Translations under genes and position numbers: made by a program | Origin: Sphingobium scionense | Lineage (GTDB): Bacteria > Pseudomonadota > Alphaproteobacteria > Sphingomonadales > Sphingomonadaceae | Length of the DNA: 36,975 nucleotides | Assembly (NCBI RefSeq): GCF_014197035.1 | Contig: NZ_JACIEU010000035.1 | Span: 1-36,975, forward strand | Reading direction: 5' to 3' | Part shown: positions 1 to 6,587 of the stretch, piece after piece | Layout of the letters: each line of letters starts with the position of its first letter | How positions within the stretch are numbered: position 1 is the stretch's first letter | The notes under the pieces: model-generated | Databases searched by the model: none | The model's input: only the letters and a program-made list of their open reading frames with translations | Told to the model about the DNA's origin: nothing

Positions 1-93
1 CGCAAGGAAGCCCGTCACATCAACGTTCCGCCATCCTGACAGGGGGTCCCTTTTGCGCGCCGATAAGGGGTCCCGTTTGCACGCCGATTGACA
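1..93 (-). mobile_element. Terminal end of an IS21-family-like element (rest lies left of window)
   Basis: On the minus strand the sequence begins TGTCAATCGGCG at position 93. It holds two 22-bp direct-repeat units (67-88 and 43-64), each GGGGTCCC followed by a T/G-rich stretch and CCGAT on the plus strand, spaced 24 bp apart. A TGT start with several tandem GGGACCC-containing repeats is the layout I associate with IS21-family ends. No transposase is inside the window, so the element should run off the left edge. The boundary at 93 coincides with the place where the neighbouring gene's reading frame turns into a short tail unlike normal protein. The family assignment is from memory of such ends. 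Confidence 0.55.
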
Positions 94-874
94 GCGGTTG
101 GCCACAGAATTTGTCGCGGTCATCGGGAAAGACGTAGAAGCCCGAGCAGCCGACGATCGCGCTGACGCAGCGATAGTCCTCCTGGAGGAAGCTGTCGGTG
201 GGAATCTCTTCCCCGTTGGCCTTGAGCACGGTGTCTTGCCATGAGAGGTGCCAGCCACCGAGCGGCTGACCTGTATGCACGTCGACATGGGCCTGCGGGC
301 TGCCGAAGGGGAGCACAGCCATGGCCGCGAGCGGGGCGCCCCCAATGCCGTGGGTATCGCCTCCCAGCCGGCAGGCGTTCACGGCGATCACGAACGGGAG
401 GTTCGGATCGACCGCCTCCCGTTCCTGGCATTTGAGATAGCCATCACGCTTGGCTTTGATGACGGACGTCCAGCGCAGGAGCATCTGGTCGGTGGGAACC
501 ATCCCAGCGGCACTGGTGCCCCCATCCTGCCACTCCTGCGGCAAGCCACCCTTGGCGGCGTCGCCCGGCTGTGCGGCTACCGCCTCGATATAGATCCGGC
601 CATCGACCATGAAGTCGGGGCCCTTGTCCTCGCTGGCCATGTTCCAGCCGAGGTCCTGAAAGCGTCCATAGAGCATCGCTTCCCAGATCCGGCTCGCCAC
701 CTTGCCGAGATCGCCGCTCCCGAACTCGTCGAGGAAATGGCTGTCGCGGCAATCCGACTGCGCGAACCTCGCCACCATTGGCGTCAGATAGTTCGCGATG
801 TCGGGATCGCCGCTTGGCCAGATGCGGGAGAATGTATCGCGAATGAGCGCAGTCAGTTCGTCGTTATCGCTCAT
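20..874 (-). pseudogene. Possible PD-(D/E)xK nuclease-like protein, C-terminus cut by IS end
   Basis: The open frame is 284 codons. A conserved-looking core has a Trp-Glu helix near residue 65, then GPDF at 85-88, a short strand and IYIEAVA around 94-100. This resembles the PD...E arrangement of restriction-endonuclease-fold proteins, but the usual final Lys is replaced (EAV), so the assignment is weak. The last 23 residues (262-284) are encoded by the IS21-like end at 1-93, so the native C-terminus has been lost and replaced by read-through into the insertion. The start at 874 has no clear ribosome binding site. It sits among abortive-infection genes, which fits a defence role, but that is inference. 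It could also be an unrelated conserved hypothetical protein. Confidence 0.5.
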
Positions 875-911
875 TTGGTGCCGGGCCGACCATCAAGGCA
901 GGGTAGGGGGC

Positions 912-942
912 GACGCCTCGGTCCTCAGGGGCTCGAGGCGTC
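912..942 (-). terminator. Hairpin downstream of the HU gene
   Basis: Perfect 9-bp arms GACGCCTCG (912-920) and CGAGGCGTC (934-942) enclose a 13-nt loop, starting 9 nt past the HU stop codon region. No T-run follows on the minus strand, so it may act as a stabilising 3' stem or a weak terminator rather than a classical intrinsic terminator. Confidence 0.4.
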
Positions 943-950
943 AACCTCGA

Positions 951-1226
951 CTAGCCGTTGAGCTTGTCTTTGACGGCTTTCGCCACAGTGAAGGTGAGCT
1001 TCCTGGACGCCGGAATCTTGATGGTTTCGCGGGTGGCCGGGTTACGGCCGTCGCGCGCGGGCACGTCCTTGACTTTGAACTTCCCAAACCCGTTGAGGCT
1101 CACTTCCTCTCCCTTGGCGGCCGCATCCGCGATTGCCGCGAAGACGAGGTCGACCGCCTTGCGGGCGTCCGCTTTGGTTGTGCCGGTCTGGCTGGCAAGG
1201 GTTTCAGCAAGCTCACTATTGTTCAT
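951..1226 (-). CDS. HU-family histone-like DNA-binding protein
   Basis: The 91-residue protein is the typical length of the HU/IHF family. It begins MNNSELAETLA, has the dimer-forming helices in the first half, the GFGKFKV strand near residues 46-52, and the DNA-contacting beta arm with GRNPATRETIKIPA near 60-73. HU dimers bend and compact DNA and assist recombination, replication and transposition. An AAGGA ribosome binding site lies about 8 nt before the ATG at 1226. Plasmids and integrative elements often carry their own HU copy, and the tyrosine recombinase further right could use such a bending protein; that link is inference. HU versus IHF subunit cannot be settled by eye, but the sequence reads as HU. 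Confidence 0.93.
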   Translation of the reverse strand: MNNSELAETLASQTGTTKADARKAVDLVFAAIADAAAKGEEVSLNGFGKFKVKDVPARDGRNPATRETIKIPASRKLTFTVAKAVKDKLNG

Positions 1227-1365
1227 TCGGATGATCCTTCATCACAGTGGAAGTCGGGCCCTGTATAGCTGCCTGAATAGGCCTGCGCCATCGGCGTACC
1301 AGTGCTGCATGAAAATGTCGGCCCTGCGGTCAGCAGACCGGCTCATGACACGATAGGCGAATGCG

Positions 1366-1518
1366 TTAGCCTGCCTGGCGGACCTTTCGGGCCTTTTCGG
1401 CAAAACGGCGCGCCATCTGCCGGTGCGCGAGAATGCGCTCGCTACAAGTCGACCGCGCGGCCGCACGATATTCACCCGTGGCGCGCTGCTTGTAATATTT
1501 GAGACTGAAATCCGCCAT
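1366..1518 (-). CDS. Small basic protein of 50 residues, unknown function
   Basis: A 50-codon frame begins MADFSLKYYKQRATGEYRAA and ends KARKVRQAG. It is preceded by a good GGAGA ribosome binding site about 7 nt before the ATG at 1518. The composition is strongly basic and helical, with an AEKAR-type C-terminal helix. It resembles the short conserved proteins of sphingomonad genomes that start with a YY(K/R)xRA motif. The overlapping 121-codon frame at 1242-1607 on the same strand lacks such a start and reads as noise. The role is unknown; it could be nucleic-acid binding given its charge. It lies upstream of and collinear with the HU gene, about 140 nt away. Confidence 0.65.
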   Translation of the reverse strand: MADFSLKYYKQRATGEYRAAARSTCSERILAHRQMARRFAEKARKVRQAG

Positions 1519-1745
1519 GCTGGTCTCCGGCAATCCAACTGTCGATGTTCCATCTCTGTGAGCTGTCCGAAAACTATACCATCAATGTGACCGGAGTCGC
1601 ATTCCATACGGAGGCCAGTGCCTACAAGGCCTTCTCCGAAGTCTTCGATTTGTCGTTGTGGTGCCGTTCGCCATAGACCGGCGCCGGCTGATCGAGTGTT
1701 CCGCAGCGCTTTATTAGTGCTGCTCCCATGCTGTAAGGGGCACGT

Positions 1746-2147
1746 ATGGCAAACCGAATTCCGCTCGACCCCAAGCTGCCGAAGTTATTCGACTCCACGC
1801 CGAACGAACGGCGCAGCAAGGCCCAATTAGATGCATGGTGGGATCGCCCTTTCGGGGTGACGATGGCCGACGGCCGTATTGCTGTTCGATGCTTGAACGG
1901 TGGGGCCTGGGATCGGTCTACGCATCTTGGCGTGGCCGATGACTACGACGCGGCTTGCGCGCTGGCCGAGGCCAAACAGGCTGATTGGCTGCGCGTCCGC
2001 GAACGGCCAGTTTTGAGCCCTCAGAATGGGCAAATTCTGCTTCTAAAGATGTCGCAGCGGCCCGACGAAAACATGGTGACGGTAGGCACCTTCGCCACGG
2101 TCGAAGCCGCGAATGAATACGTCCGAACGAACTATCCCCAGCCGTGA
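1746..2147 (+). CDS. Conserved hypothetical protein, 133 residues
   Basis: The frame starts at an ATG preceded by AAGGGG at a suitable distance (about 1736-1741). The sequence is soluble and looks globular. It has LDAWWDRPFGVTMADGRIAV near residues 28-47, a second segment with DDYDAACALAEAKQADWLR, and a C-terminal FATVEAANEYVRTNYPQP that ends cleanly. The two AEA/VEAANEY segments could be a repeated small alpha/beta unit. There is no signal peptide and no membrane segment. I do not recognise the family. It stands alone, transcribed toward the AtpI remnant. Codon usage looks like that of the surrounding genes, and the ribosome binding site makes it a real gene. Confidence 0.7.
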   Translation: MANRIPLDPKLPKLFDSTPNERRSKAQLDAWWDRPFGVTMADGRIAVRCLNGGAWDRSTHLGVADDYDAACALAEAKQADWLRVRERPVLSPQNGQILLLKMSQRPDENMVTVGTFATVEAANEYVRTNYPQP

Positions 2148-2231
2148 AGCCGCATGACGGCAGCGGTTCACAATGATCGAACCCGTTCGCGAACTACGGC
2201 ACGCCACCGCCTTTGCTTTAGTGCCAACTGT

Positions 2232-2261
2232 GTCACTTTACCTCTCGCCAGGTAAAGTGAC
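2232..2261. repeat. Inverted repeat, 11-bp perfect arms
   Basis: GTCACTTTACC (2232-2242) and GGTAAAGTGAC (2251-2261) are perfect inverted arms around an 8-nt spacer. The symmetry continues imperfectly to about 2222 and 2271 (TGCCA on one side, TGGCA on the other), giving roughly 18 matches over 21 bp per arm. It lies between a plus-strand hypothetical gene and the 3' end of the minus-strand AtpI remnant. It could be a bidirectional transcription terminator without a T-run, or a binding site for a dimeric protein or recombinase. Confidence 0.6.
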
Positions 2262-2275
2262 GTAGGTGGCAAACA

Positions 2276-2598
2276 TCACGATCCGTCAGGTTTGCGGTTC
2301 GATATGCGGATGATGTTGACCAAGGCCGCGACGATACCGAGGGCAATTACGATGAGCAGGCCCCGGGGACCGGTGCCTGCAAACCTGTCGTTGATCCAGC
2401 CGAGCAGGGCACCGCCGGCAACGCCGCCAAGGAGTTCGGCCAGCACGCGATTACCGAGGCTGTAGCTGGCATCGGCACCTGTAGGGCAGGGTGGGTTCGT
2501 TCCTCTTCGGCGGTATGAGCCGCCGCGAGGCGATCCTTTAGGCCATCCAATCGGGGATCCTCCCCGATAAGATCGGGGTCTGATTCATCTTTGCTCAT
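2276..2598 (-). pseudogene. AtpI-like ATP synthase subunit I remnant, frameshifted
   Basis: The N-terminal frame starts at 2598 with MSKDESDPDLIGEDPRLDGL and a charged helix ending in AEEERTHP, the typical soluble start of AtpI-family proteins of alphaproteobacteria. From about 2480 the matching continuation lies in another frame. There it reads SYSLGNRVLAELLGGVAGGA, then a second transmembrane stretch LLIVIALGIVAALVNIIR, and it stops at 2276. The two pieces join into a normal roughly 105-residue AtpI, so a one-base-type indel at about 2478-2495 broke the gene. The rest of the ATP synthase operon is absent. This is a stray, decaying copy, unless the frameshift is a sequencing error. Confidence 0.75.
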
Positions 2599-2737
2599 GG
2601 GGCGGGTCTAGCATGGTGTGAAGACGAGAAAAATGACGGGGAGGGGTGAAGTGACACGGATGGCAAAAGTGCCGTCTGCCGTCTCCATGAGCATTTGGGG
2701 GATTCACAAGAGTCCAGCTTTGTGCTTGATTCGTTCC

Positions 2738-3349
2738 ATGATCCAGCAGGACCTCTTCGCGGCGGCGACGCCCCAGCGGACGACGGGCATGCCCGACATC
2801 GTACGCATTATCGCCGAGCACTCGGCGCGGCCGCGCTATACCTTTATGGTGCTTGACCTGATCGCGCGGGTTGCGCGGGCCAACGGGCAGGCGGGACCGC
2901 TCGTTCGCGAAGGCGAAGCACTTGTGCCGATCCGCGAATGGCTGGCCGCGACGATCGCACCCAGCGGCGCGCGTCATCATCAGCGCCGCGCGACCGCCGA
3001 CAAGGTCCGAACTGCGCTCGTCGGCCGGGGAGAGTTGCCAGGTGATCCGACCGAGGCCGACCGCCTGGTCGAGGCGGAAGTCAGTGAGCGTGTCCGCGAA
3101 ACCGGCATGACGGCAATCAGCCGGGCGGTGTCGGAGCTGGTGAGGGCCGGGCTGATCACGCGGCACTACCAGGGGTTCTTCGTCGATCATGAAAACCGCG
3201 GCGCTCAGCGTCATGCGGTCTACACCGTGACCGAGGCGGTCCGAACCGCGCTTCACCCAGGCATCGCCACCAGCGAACATCGACGGCAACCCTATGTCCG
3301 CGGCGCGCATGGGCAGCCCCGGGCAGAGGCAGCGCGCGCCTCAGGCTAA
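2738..3349 (+). CDS. Winged-helix-like protein, probable DNA-binding, unknown role
   Basis: The frame is open from 2618, but I choose the ATG at 2738 (MIQQDLFAA), where the sequence becomes protein-like, giving 203 residues. No strong ribosome binding site is visible there; an AGGGGTG precedes an alternative ATG further upstream. The middle has AISRAVSELVRAGLITRHYQ (about residues 126-145) followed by a strand pair and AVYTVTEAVRTAL, a typical winged-helix layout with recognition helix and wing. The N-terminal half is rich in basic and helical segments. It may be a plasmid or element maintenance regulator, but no family is recognised. A degenerate second copy of its 3' end lies at 4628-4750, beyond the Abi gene. 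Confidence 0.6.
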   Translation: MIQQDLFAAATPQRTTGMPDIVRIIAEHSARPRYTFMVLDLIARVARANGQAGPLVREGEALVPIREWLAATIAPSGARHHQRRATADKVRTALVGRGELPGDPTEADRLVEAEVSERVRETGMTAISRAVSELVRAGLITRHYQGFFVDHENRGAQRHAVYTVTEAVRTALHPGIATSEHRRQPYVRGAHGQPRAEAARASG

Positions 3350-4242
3350 ATCCCCGGTGCGTGCTGCGGCAGAGCGCGCTTTTCCTGGCGCTCCCATGTC
3401 TCGATCAGGAACAGGGCCAGCGAACTGGCGGCGTTGATCGCGAGACGCGCGATGCGCGGGTCAATCCGCCGGAAGCCCTTTTCACGCCCGTGAGCGTCAC
3501 CACCATGCGTTCGTAGCGCACCGATGCCTTTTGCAACCGATGTCAGGCCGCTCAGGATCTGGCGGACGTCTGCTTCCACTGCGGCGGGCAGGTCGCTGCG
3601 CCCCGGCGACAGGTTCAGCGGCTCCTGGACGGCGCGGATAAGGCCGTCGATATCCTTTCGGGGCGGCAGCGGCAGCCCGAGCTCGATGAGGATGGATCTG
3701 CAGACAGCCTCGATGAGTGAGCATGCGGCGGTTACTGCATCTTCGGGGTCATCCTGGAGATTGGGGAGGGCGCGCGCTATCTCCATCTGCACCGTGTCGA
3801 AGTCCAGTGTTTGGACTTTCTGAATGAAGGGTTCGACGATCGTCCCGGAGCTCTGGCGTCTGGTCAGTACCGCTTTGCCGCCGACGATGACCACCGCCAG
3901 CTCGTCTGCGGCGAGCGCTTTGTTGAGATGCTCGCGAACTGCGGTCGCCTTATCGGGTTCTGTAAGATATTCGCGCGGATCGCAGACCTTCTCGATGATG
4001 CGCGTGATGTAGACATCGCTCTGGCCGTCATAGTGATTGGCGGTCTGACGCAGGAAATCCGTCGTCGCGGGCACGCGAGAGCTCGCGCCGATACGCATGT
4101 CGAGGCCGCAATCGAGGAAGAATTGTTCGATCTTCGGGCCCGACCGATAGATTCCGATCGCCGGGTTGTTATCGTTGCCGGCGCCGCCCGTGATCGTATC
4201 GACCAGCGCCTTGATGACAAAGGCAGAGAATTTGTCGCTCAT
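3346..4242 (-). CDS. Abortive infection protein with C-terminal Abi_C domain
   Basis: The protein has 298 residues. The C-terminal part, about 165-285, matches the Abi_C type: EDAVTAACSLIEAVCRSIL helix, a linker with PPRKDIDGLI, then SVAKGIGALRTHGGDAHGR and a final long helix. R244 and H251 are spaced as an R-x6-H motif, the signature of HEPN ribonuclease folds. So RNA cleavage during phage infection is the likely activity; this is family knowledge, not shown here. The N-terminal 160 residues presumably sense or regulate and have no recognised domain. It converges on the winged-helix gene with a few bases of overlap at 3346-3349. A small gene at 4321-4584 lies just upstream on the same strand and could be its partner. 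Confidence 0.8.
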   Translation of the reverse strand: MSDKFSAFVIKALVDTITGGAGNDNNPAIGIYRSGPKIEQFFLDCGLDMRIGASSRVPATTDFLRQTANHYDGQSDVYITRIIEKVCDPREYLTEPDKATAVREHLNKALAADELAVVIVGGKAVLTRRQSSGTIVEPFIQKVQTLDFDTVQMEIARALPNLQDDPEDAVTAACSLIEAVCRSILIELGLPLPPRKDIDGLIRAVQEPLNLSPGRSDLPAAVEADVRQILSGLTSVAKGIGALRTHGGDAHGREKGFRRIDPRIARLAINAASSLALFLIETWERQEKRALPQHAPGI

Positions 4243-4320
4243 GGTTTGGTTGCCGGGAGAGCAAGGACCGATTGCTTTCCGTCCATCCAGGCAGCGGCCA
4301 CATGGCTGAGCGCGATCACT

Positions 4321-4584
4321 TCAGGTGGCCAGCGCAAGCGTGTAGCCCGACAGTTGAGAAAACTGCCGCGCGACCGCTCGGACTCTCCCAACATCAATGC
4401 CCATTTTCTCGACGAACTCCCGTTGCAGAGCTGGATCGACCTCGGAGAAAAAGGAGAAAGCGGCAGCGCTGAAGTTGGTCGCGCTGCTAGGATCAGCGAT
4501 TAATGCCGCGAGTTCATGTGCGGAGAGCTTCGCGCCATAAGGAGCGGTCACCGTCGCCAACACCAAGCTTGCCACCTTTGCCAT
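4321..4584 (-). CDS. Small hypothetical protein upstream of the Abi gene
   Basis: An 87-codon frame starting MAKVASLVLATVTAPYGAKL. It is mostly helical, with an acidic middle (FFSEVDPALQREFVEKMGID) and an amphipathic C-terminal segment (RVRAVARQFSQL). No recognised domain. The start at 4584 has only a weak, too-close TTGGA, so it may be mis-set. The codon pattern looks coding. It is 78 nt upstream of and in line with the Abi_C gene, so the two may be cotranscribed; a role as antitoxin or regulator of the Abi protein is a guess from position alone. Confidence 0.5.
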   Translation of the reverse strand: MAKVASLVLATVTAPYGAKLSAHELAALIADPSSATNFSAAAFSFFSEVDPALQREFVEKMGIDVGRVRAVARQFSQLSGYTLALAT

Positions 4585-4627
4585 TCCAACATGTTATCCG
4601 GTCGCTCCCTTAGCGCAAGGTAGCGGC

Positions 4628-4750
4628 GATCATGCACTGTCGGTGCGGTCCGAGCCGCACTTCACCTGAGTATCGCGACCAGCGAGAACCGGCAGCAGCA
4701 GTATGTGCGGGGCACACACGGCCGACTTCGAGGGATAGAGGCGCGGTCGG
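4628..4750 (+). pseudogene. Degenerate 3' end of a second winged-helix gene copy
   Basis: The frame reading AVRAALHLSIATSENRQQQY from about 4645 parallels AVRTALHPGIATSEHRRQPY encoded from 3236 in the winged-helix gene. The DNA is also clearly related over about 80 bp (roughly three quarters identical by eye). Only the 3' end is present, upstream of the AbiEi gene, and the rest of the copy is missing. The frame stays open to a stop at about 4772, so this is a remnant of a homologous gene displaced by the Abi cassette, or a product of recombination between related islands. Confidence 0.6.
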
Positions 4751-4837
4751 ATCGTGGGTTCTTTGCATGAATTTTTAATGAGATTAGTTGCAAAATCCAA
4801 GCCGGAAGCATATCTGCCACGCATGGAAACAGGAAGC

Positions 4838-5446
4838 ATGTCCGCCCTTGCGCAACTCAAGCGCCACCTGCGTCCAGGTCAGGTTTACCGCCGCAAGGAT
4901 CTGGCGCGCTGGTCGAACGCGGTCGACCGCCATGTGCGTCAGCTTGTCGATGAAGGGCGGCTCGAGAAGGTGTCGGCGGGCGTCTATATGGCGCCGCGCA
5001 AGACCCGGTTCGGTGTCGCGCCCGCAAAGCCTGAAAAGCTGGTCGAGACATTTCTCGGCGATGATCGGTTCCTGCTGGTCTCTCCAAACGCATTCAACGG
5101 GCTTGGCGTGGGCATGACCCAACTCCACAACGAGCCCGTAGTCTATAATCGTAAGCGCCATGGTCGGTTCAAACTGGATGGACGAACGTACGACTTTCGT
5201 ATGCGGTCTTCGGTTCCCAGGCGGCTTTCCAAGGAAGTCCTGCTTGTCGATCTCCTGCATAACATCGACCGGCTCCCGGAGGACAAGGCGGCAATCCTTC
5301 CCCGTGCTCTTGCCAGGGCAGGGGAGATGGACCGCGGGCGGCTCACGCGCGCGGTGAAGGAGTACGGTTCGGCTCGCGCTGAACGGCTTCTCGCGCCCGT
5401 CCTGCGACCGGCTCAAGCTGCTGCGGCCTTCCATGCTCCTGCATGA
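4838..5446 (+). CDS. Type IV antitoxin AbiEi-like (DUF6088 type)
   Basis: I choose the ATG at 4838 (MSALAQLKRHLRPGQVYRRK), with AGGA six bases upstream, rather than the in-frame starts at 4754 or 4823; this gives 202 residues. The N-terminus is a winged helix: KDLARWSNAVDRHVRQLVDE then GRLEKVSAGVYMAPR, the wing typical of AbiEi antitoxins, which bind their own promoter. The C-terminal half has LLVSPNAFNGLGVG and the RTYDFRMRS strand of this family. In AbiE systems the antitoxin works without direct protein contact with the toxin. The 3' end overlaps the toxin gene by 14 nt, a normal translational coupling for the pair. Confidence 0.85.
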   Translation: MSALAQLKRHLRPGQVYRRKDLARWSNAVDRHVRQLVDEGRLEKVSAGVYMAPRKTRFGVAPAKPEKLVETFLGDDRFLLVSPNAFNGLGVGMTQLHNEPVVYNRKRHGRFKLDGRTYDFRMRSSVPRRLSKEVLLVDLLHNIDRLPEDKAAILPRALARAGEMDRGRLTRAVKEYGSARAERLLAPVLRPAQAAAAFHAPA

Positions 5447-6368
5447 CAGCAAGGACTTTTCCGACCTCCTCGCGGTGGTTGCGCGCGACCAGGCGATCGA
5501 TCCCGGTCTCGTCGAGAAAGACTATTGGATCATGCACGGCCTATGGGGGCTGCAGCAGTTGGGCTTCGCCTTCGAGCTCAAGGGCGGCACCTCCCTGTCC
5601 AAGGGCTACGGCCTGATTCATCGTTTTTCGGAAGATCTCGACATTCTGATCCACCCGGACGGCGACCTGCCGACAGGCAAGAACCAGAACAAACTGATCC
5701 ATGTGGACGCGCGACGGGCCTTCTATGATGGCCTGGTGCCGAAGCTTGCGATTGCCGGTTTCGAAGGCGCAGAACGCGATCAGGCATTCGACGACAGCCG
5801 GATGCGCAGCGCCGGAATTCGTCTTCATTACCCCAGTGCCTATCCGCTGCCGGAGGGCGTGAAGACTGGCATCTTGCTTGAAGCCGGCTTCGATCAGGTG
5901 GCGCCAAACCGGCCCTGCCTGATCAGTTCATGGGCCTATGACAGGGCTGTTGCATCCGGCTTGAAGGGATTGATCGACAACCGCGCCGTCGACGTGCCCT
6001 GCTACGAACCCGGATACACGCTCGTCGAGAAGCTGCAGACGATTTCGACGAAGTATCGCAAACATCTCGAAGACGGCAGCATGCCGCAGAATTTCCTGCG
6101 CCACTATTATGACGTCTATTGCTTGTTAGCGGCCCCCGACGTCCAGGCGTTCATTGGTTCGCCGGAATATATCGCACACAAGGAGGCCCGTTTCCCGGCG
6201 GCCGACAACGGGAACATCGCCGAAAACTCAGCCTTTCATCTCGAAGACCGGGAAACCCGCGAGCTGTTCCAACGGGCATATGAAACTACTCGCGCGCTCT
6301 ATTATCGCGGGCAACCGCCCTTCGGCGACATCCTAGCGAGGATCGTCGAGCACGCCGCTCGACTTTAG
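5433..6368 (+). CDS. AbiEii/AbiGii-family nucleotidyltransferase toxin
   Basis: The protein has 311 residues. The diagnostic nucleotidyltransferase motif is complete: KGGTSLSKGYG at about 50-60 followed by RFSEDLD at about 64-70 (catalytic acids D68 and D70). A later segment GLIDNRAVDVPCYEPGYTLV ending in EKLQTIS is also typical. AbiEii-type toxins transfer nucleotides to tRNA or other targets and halt growth upon phage infection or loss of antitoxin. It follows the AbiEi gene with a 14-nt overlap. The length is normal and no key residue is missing, so the system looks intact. The gene ends 219 nt before the recombinase. Confidence 0.9.
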   Translation: MLLHDSKDFSDLLAVVARDQAIDPGLVEKDYWIMHGLWGLQQLGFAFELKGGTSLSKGYGLIHRFSEDLDILIHPDGDLPTGKNQNKLIHVDARRAFYDGLVPKLAIAGFEGAERDQAFDDSRMRSAGIRLHYPSAYPLPEGVKTGILLEAGFDQVAPNRPCLISSWAYDRAVASGLKGLIDNRAVDVPCYEPGYTLVEKLQTISTKYRKHLEDGSMPQNFLRHYYDVYCLLAAPDVQAFIGSPEYIAHKEARFPAADNGNIAENSAFHLEDRETRELFQRAYETTRALYYRGQPPFGDILARIVEHAARL

Positions 6369-6425
6369 CGCGAATTTCAGGCTCGACCGTCGCCAGTAAA
6401 AGACCCCTCCCCGCGCAATTTTCTC

Positions 6426-6454
6426 ACTTACCATAATTGATCGTTATGGTAAGT
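6426..6454. other. Inverted repeat, candidate recombination core site or operator
   Basis: ACTTACCATAA (6426-6436) and TTATGGTAAGT (6444-6454) are perfect 11-bp inverted arms separated by a 7-nt spacer TTGATCG. Eleven-base arms around a 6-8 nt spacer is the geometry of tyrosine-recombinase core sites. It lies 134 nt upstream of a tyrosine recombinase gene. It is AT-rich in a GC-rich region. An alternative is an operator controlling that gene. Confidence 0.5.
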
Positions 6455-6517
6455 ATATCACCGCGAAATCGGCAGGGAAGGGGCAATTCCTCAGATGACA
6501 ACAATCTCGGAAAAACC

Positions 6518-6539
6518 ACGCGGCACAGCGGTGCCGCGT
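6518..6539. repeat. GC-rich hairpin in the recombinase leader
   Basis: ACGCGGCAC (6518-6526) and GTGCCGCGT (6531-6539) form a 9-bp stem with an AGCG tetraloop. GTGCCGC recurs just after it at 6543. It lies between the inverted repeat at 6426 and the recombinase start at 6588, with no T-run. It may limit read-through from the AbiE operon or shape the recombinase mRNA leader. Confidence 0.45.
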
Positions 6540-6587
6540 CTTGTGCCGCATAGTCATAACGCCCGGCGCGTGGGCTCGTAGCAAGCG

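Noticed and set aside
1242..1607. 121-codon minus-strand frame around the small basic protein
   Set aside because: No ribosome binding site and no protein-like composition; the 50-codon frame inside is better supported.
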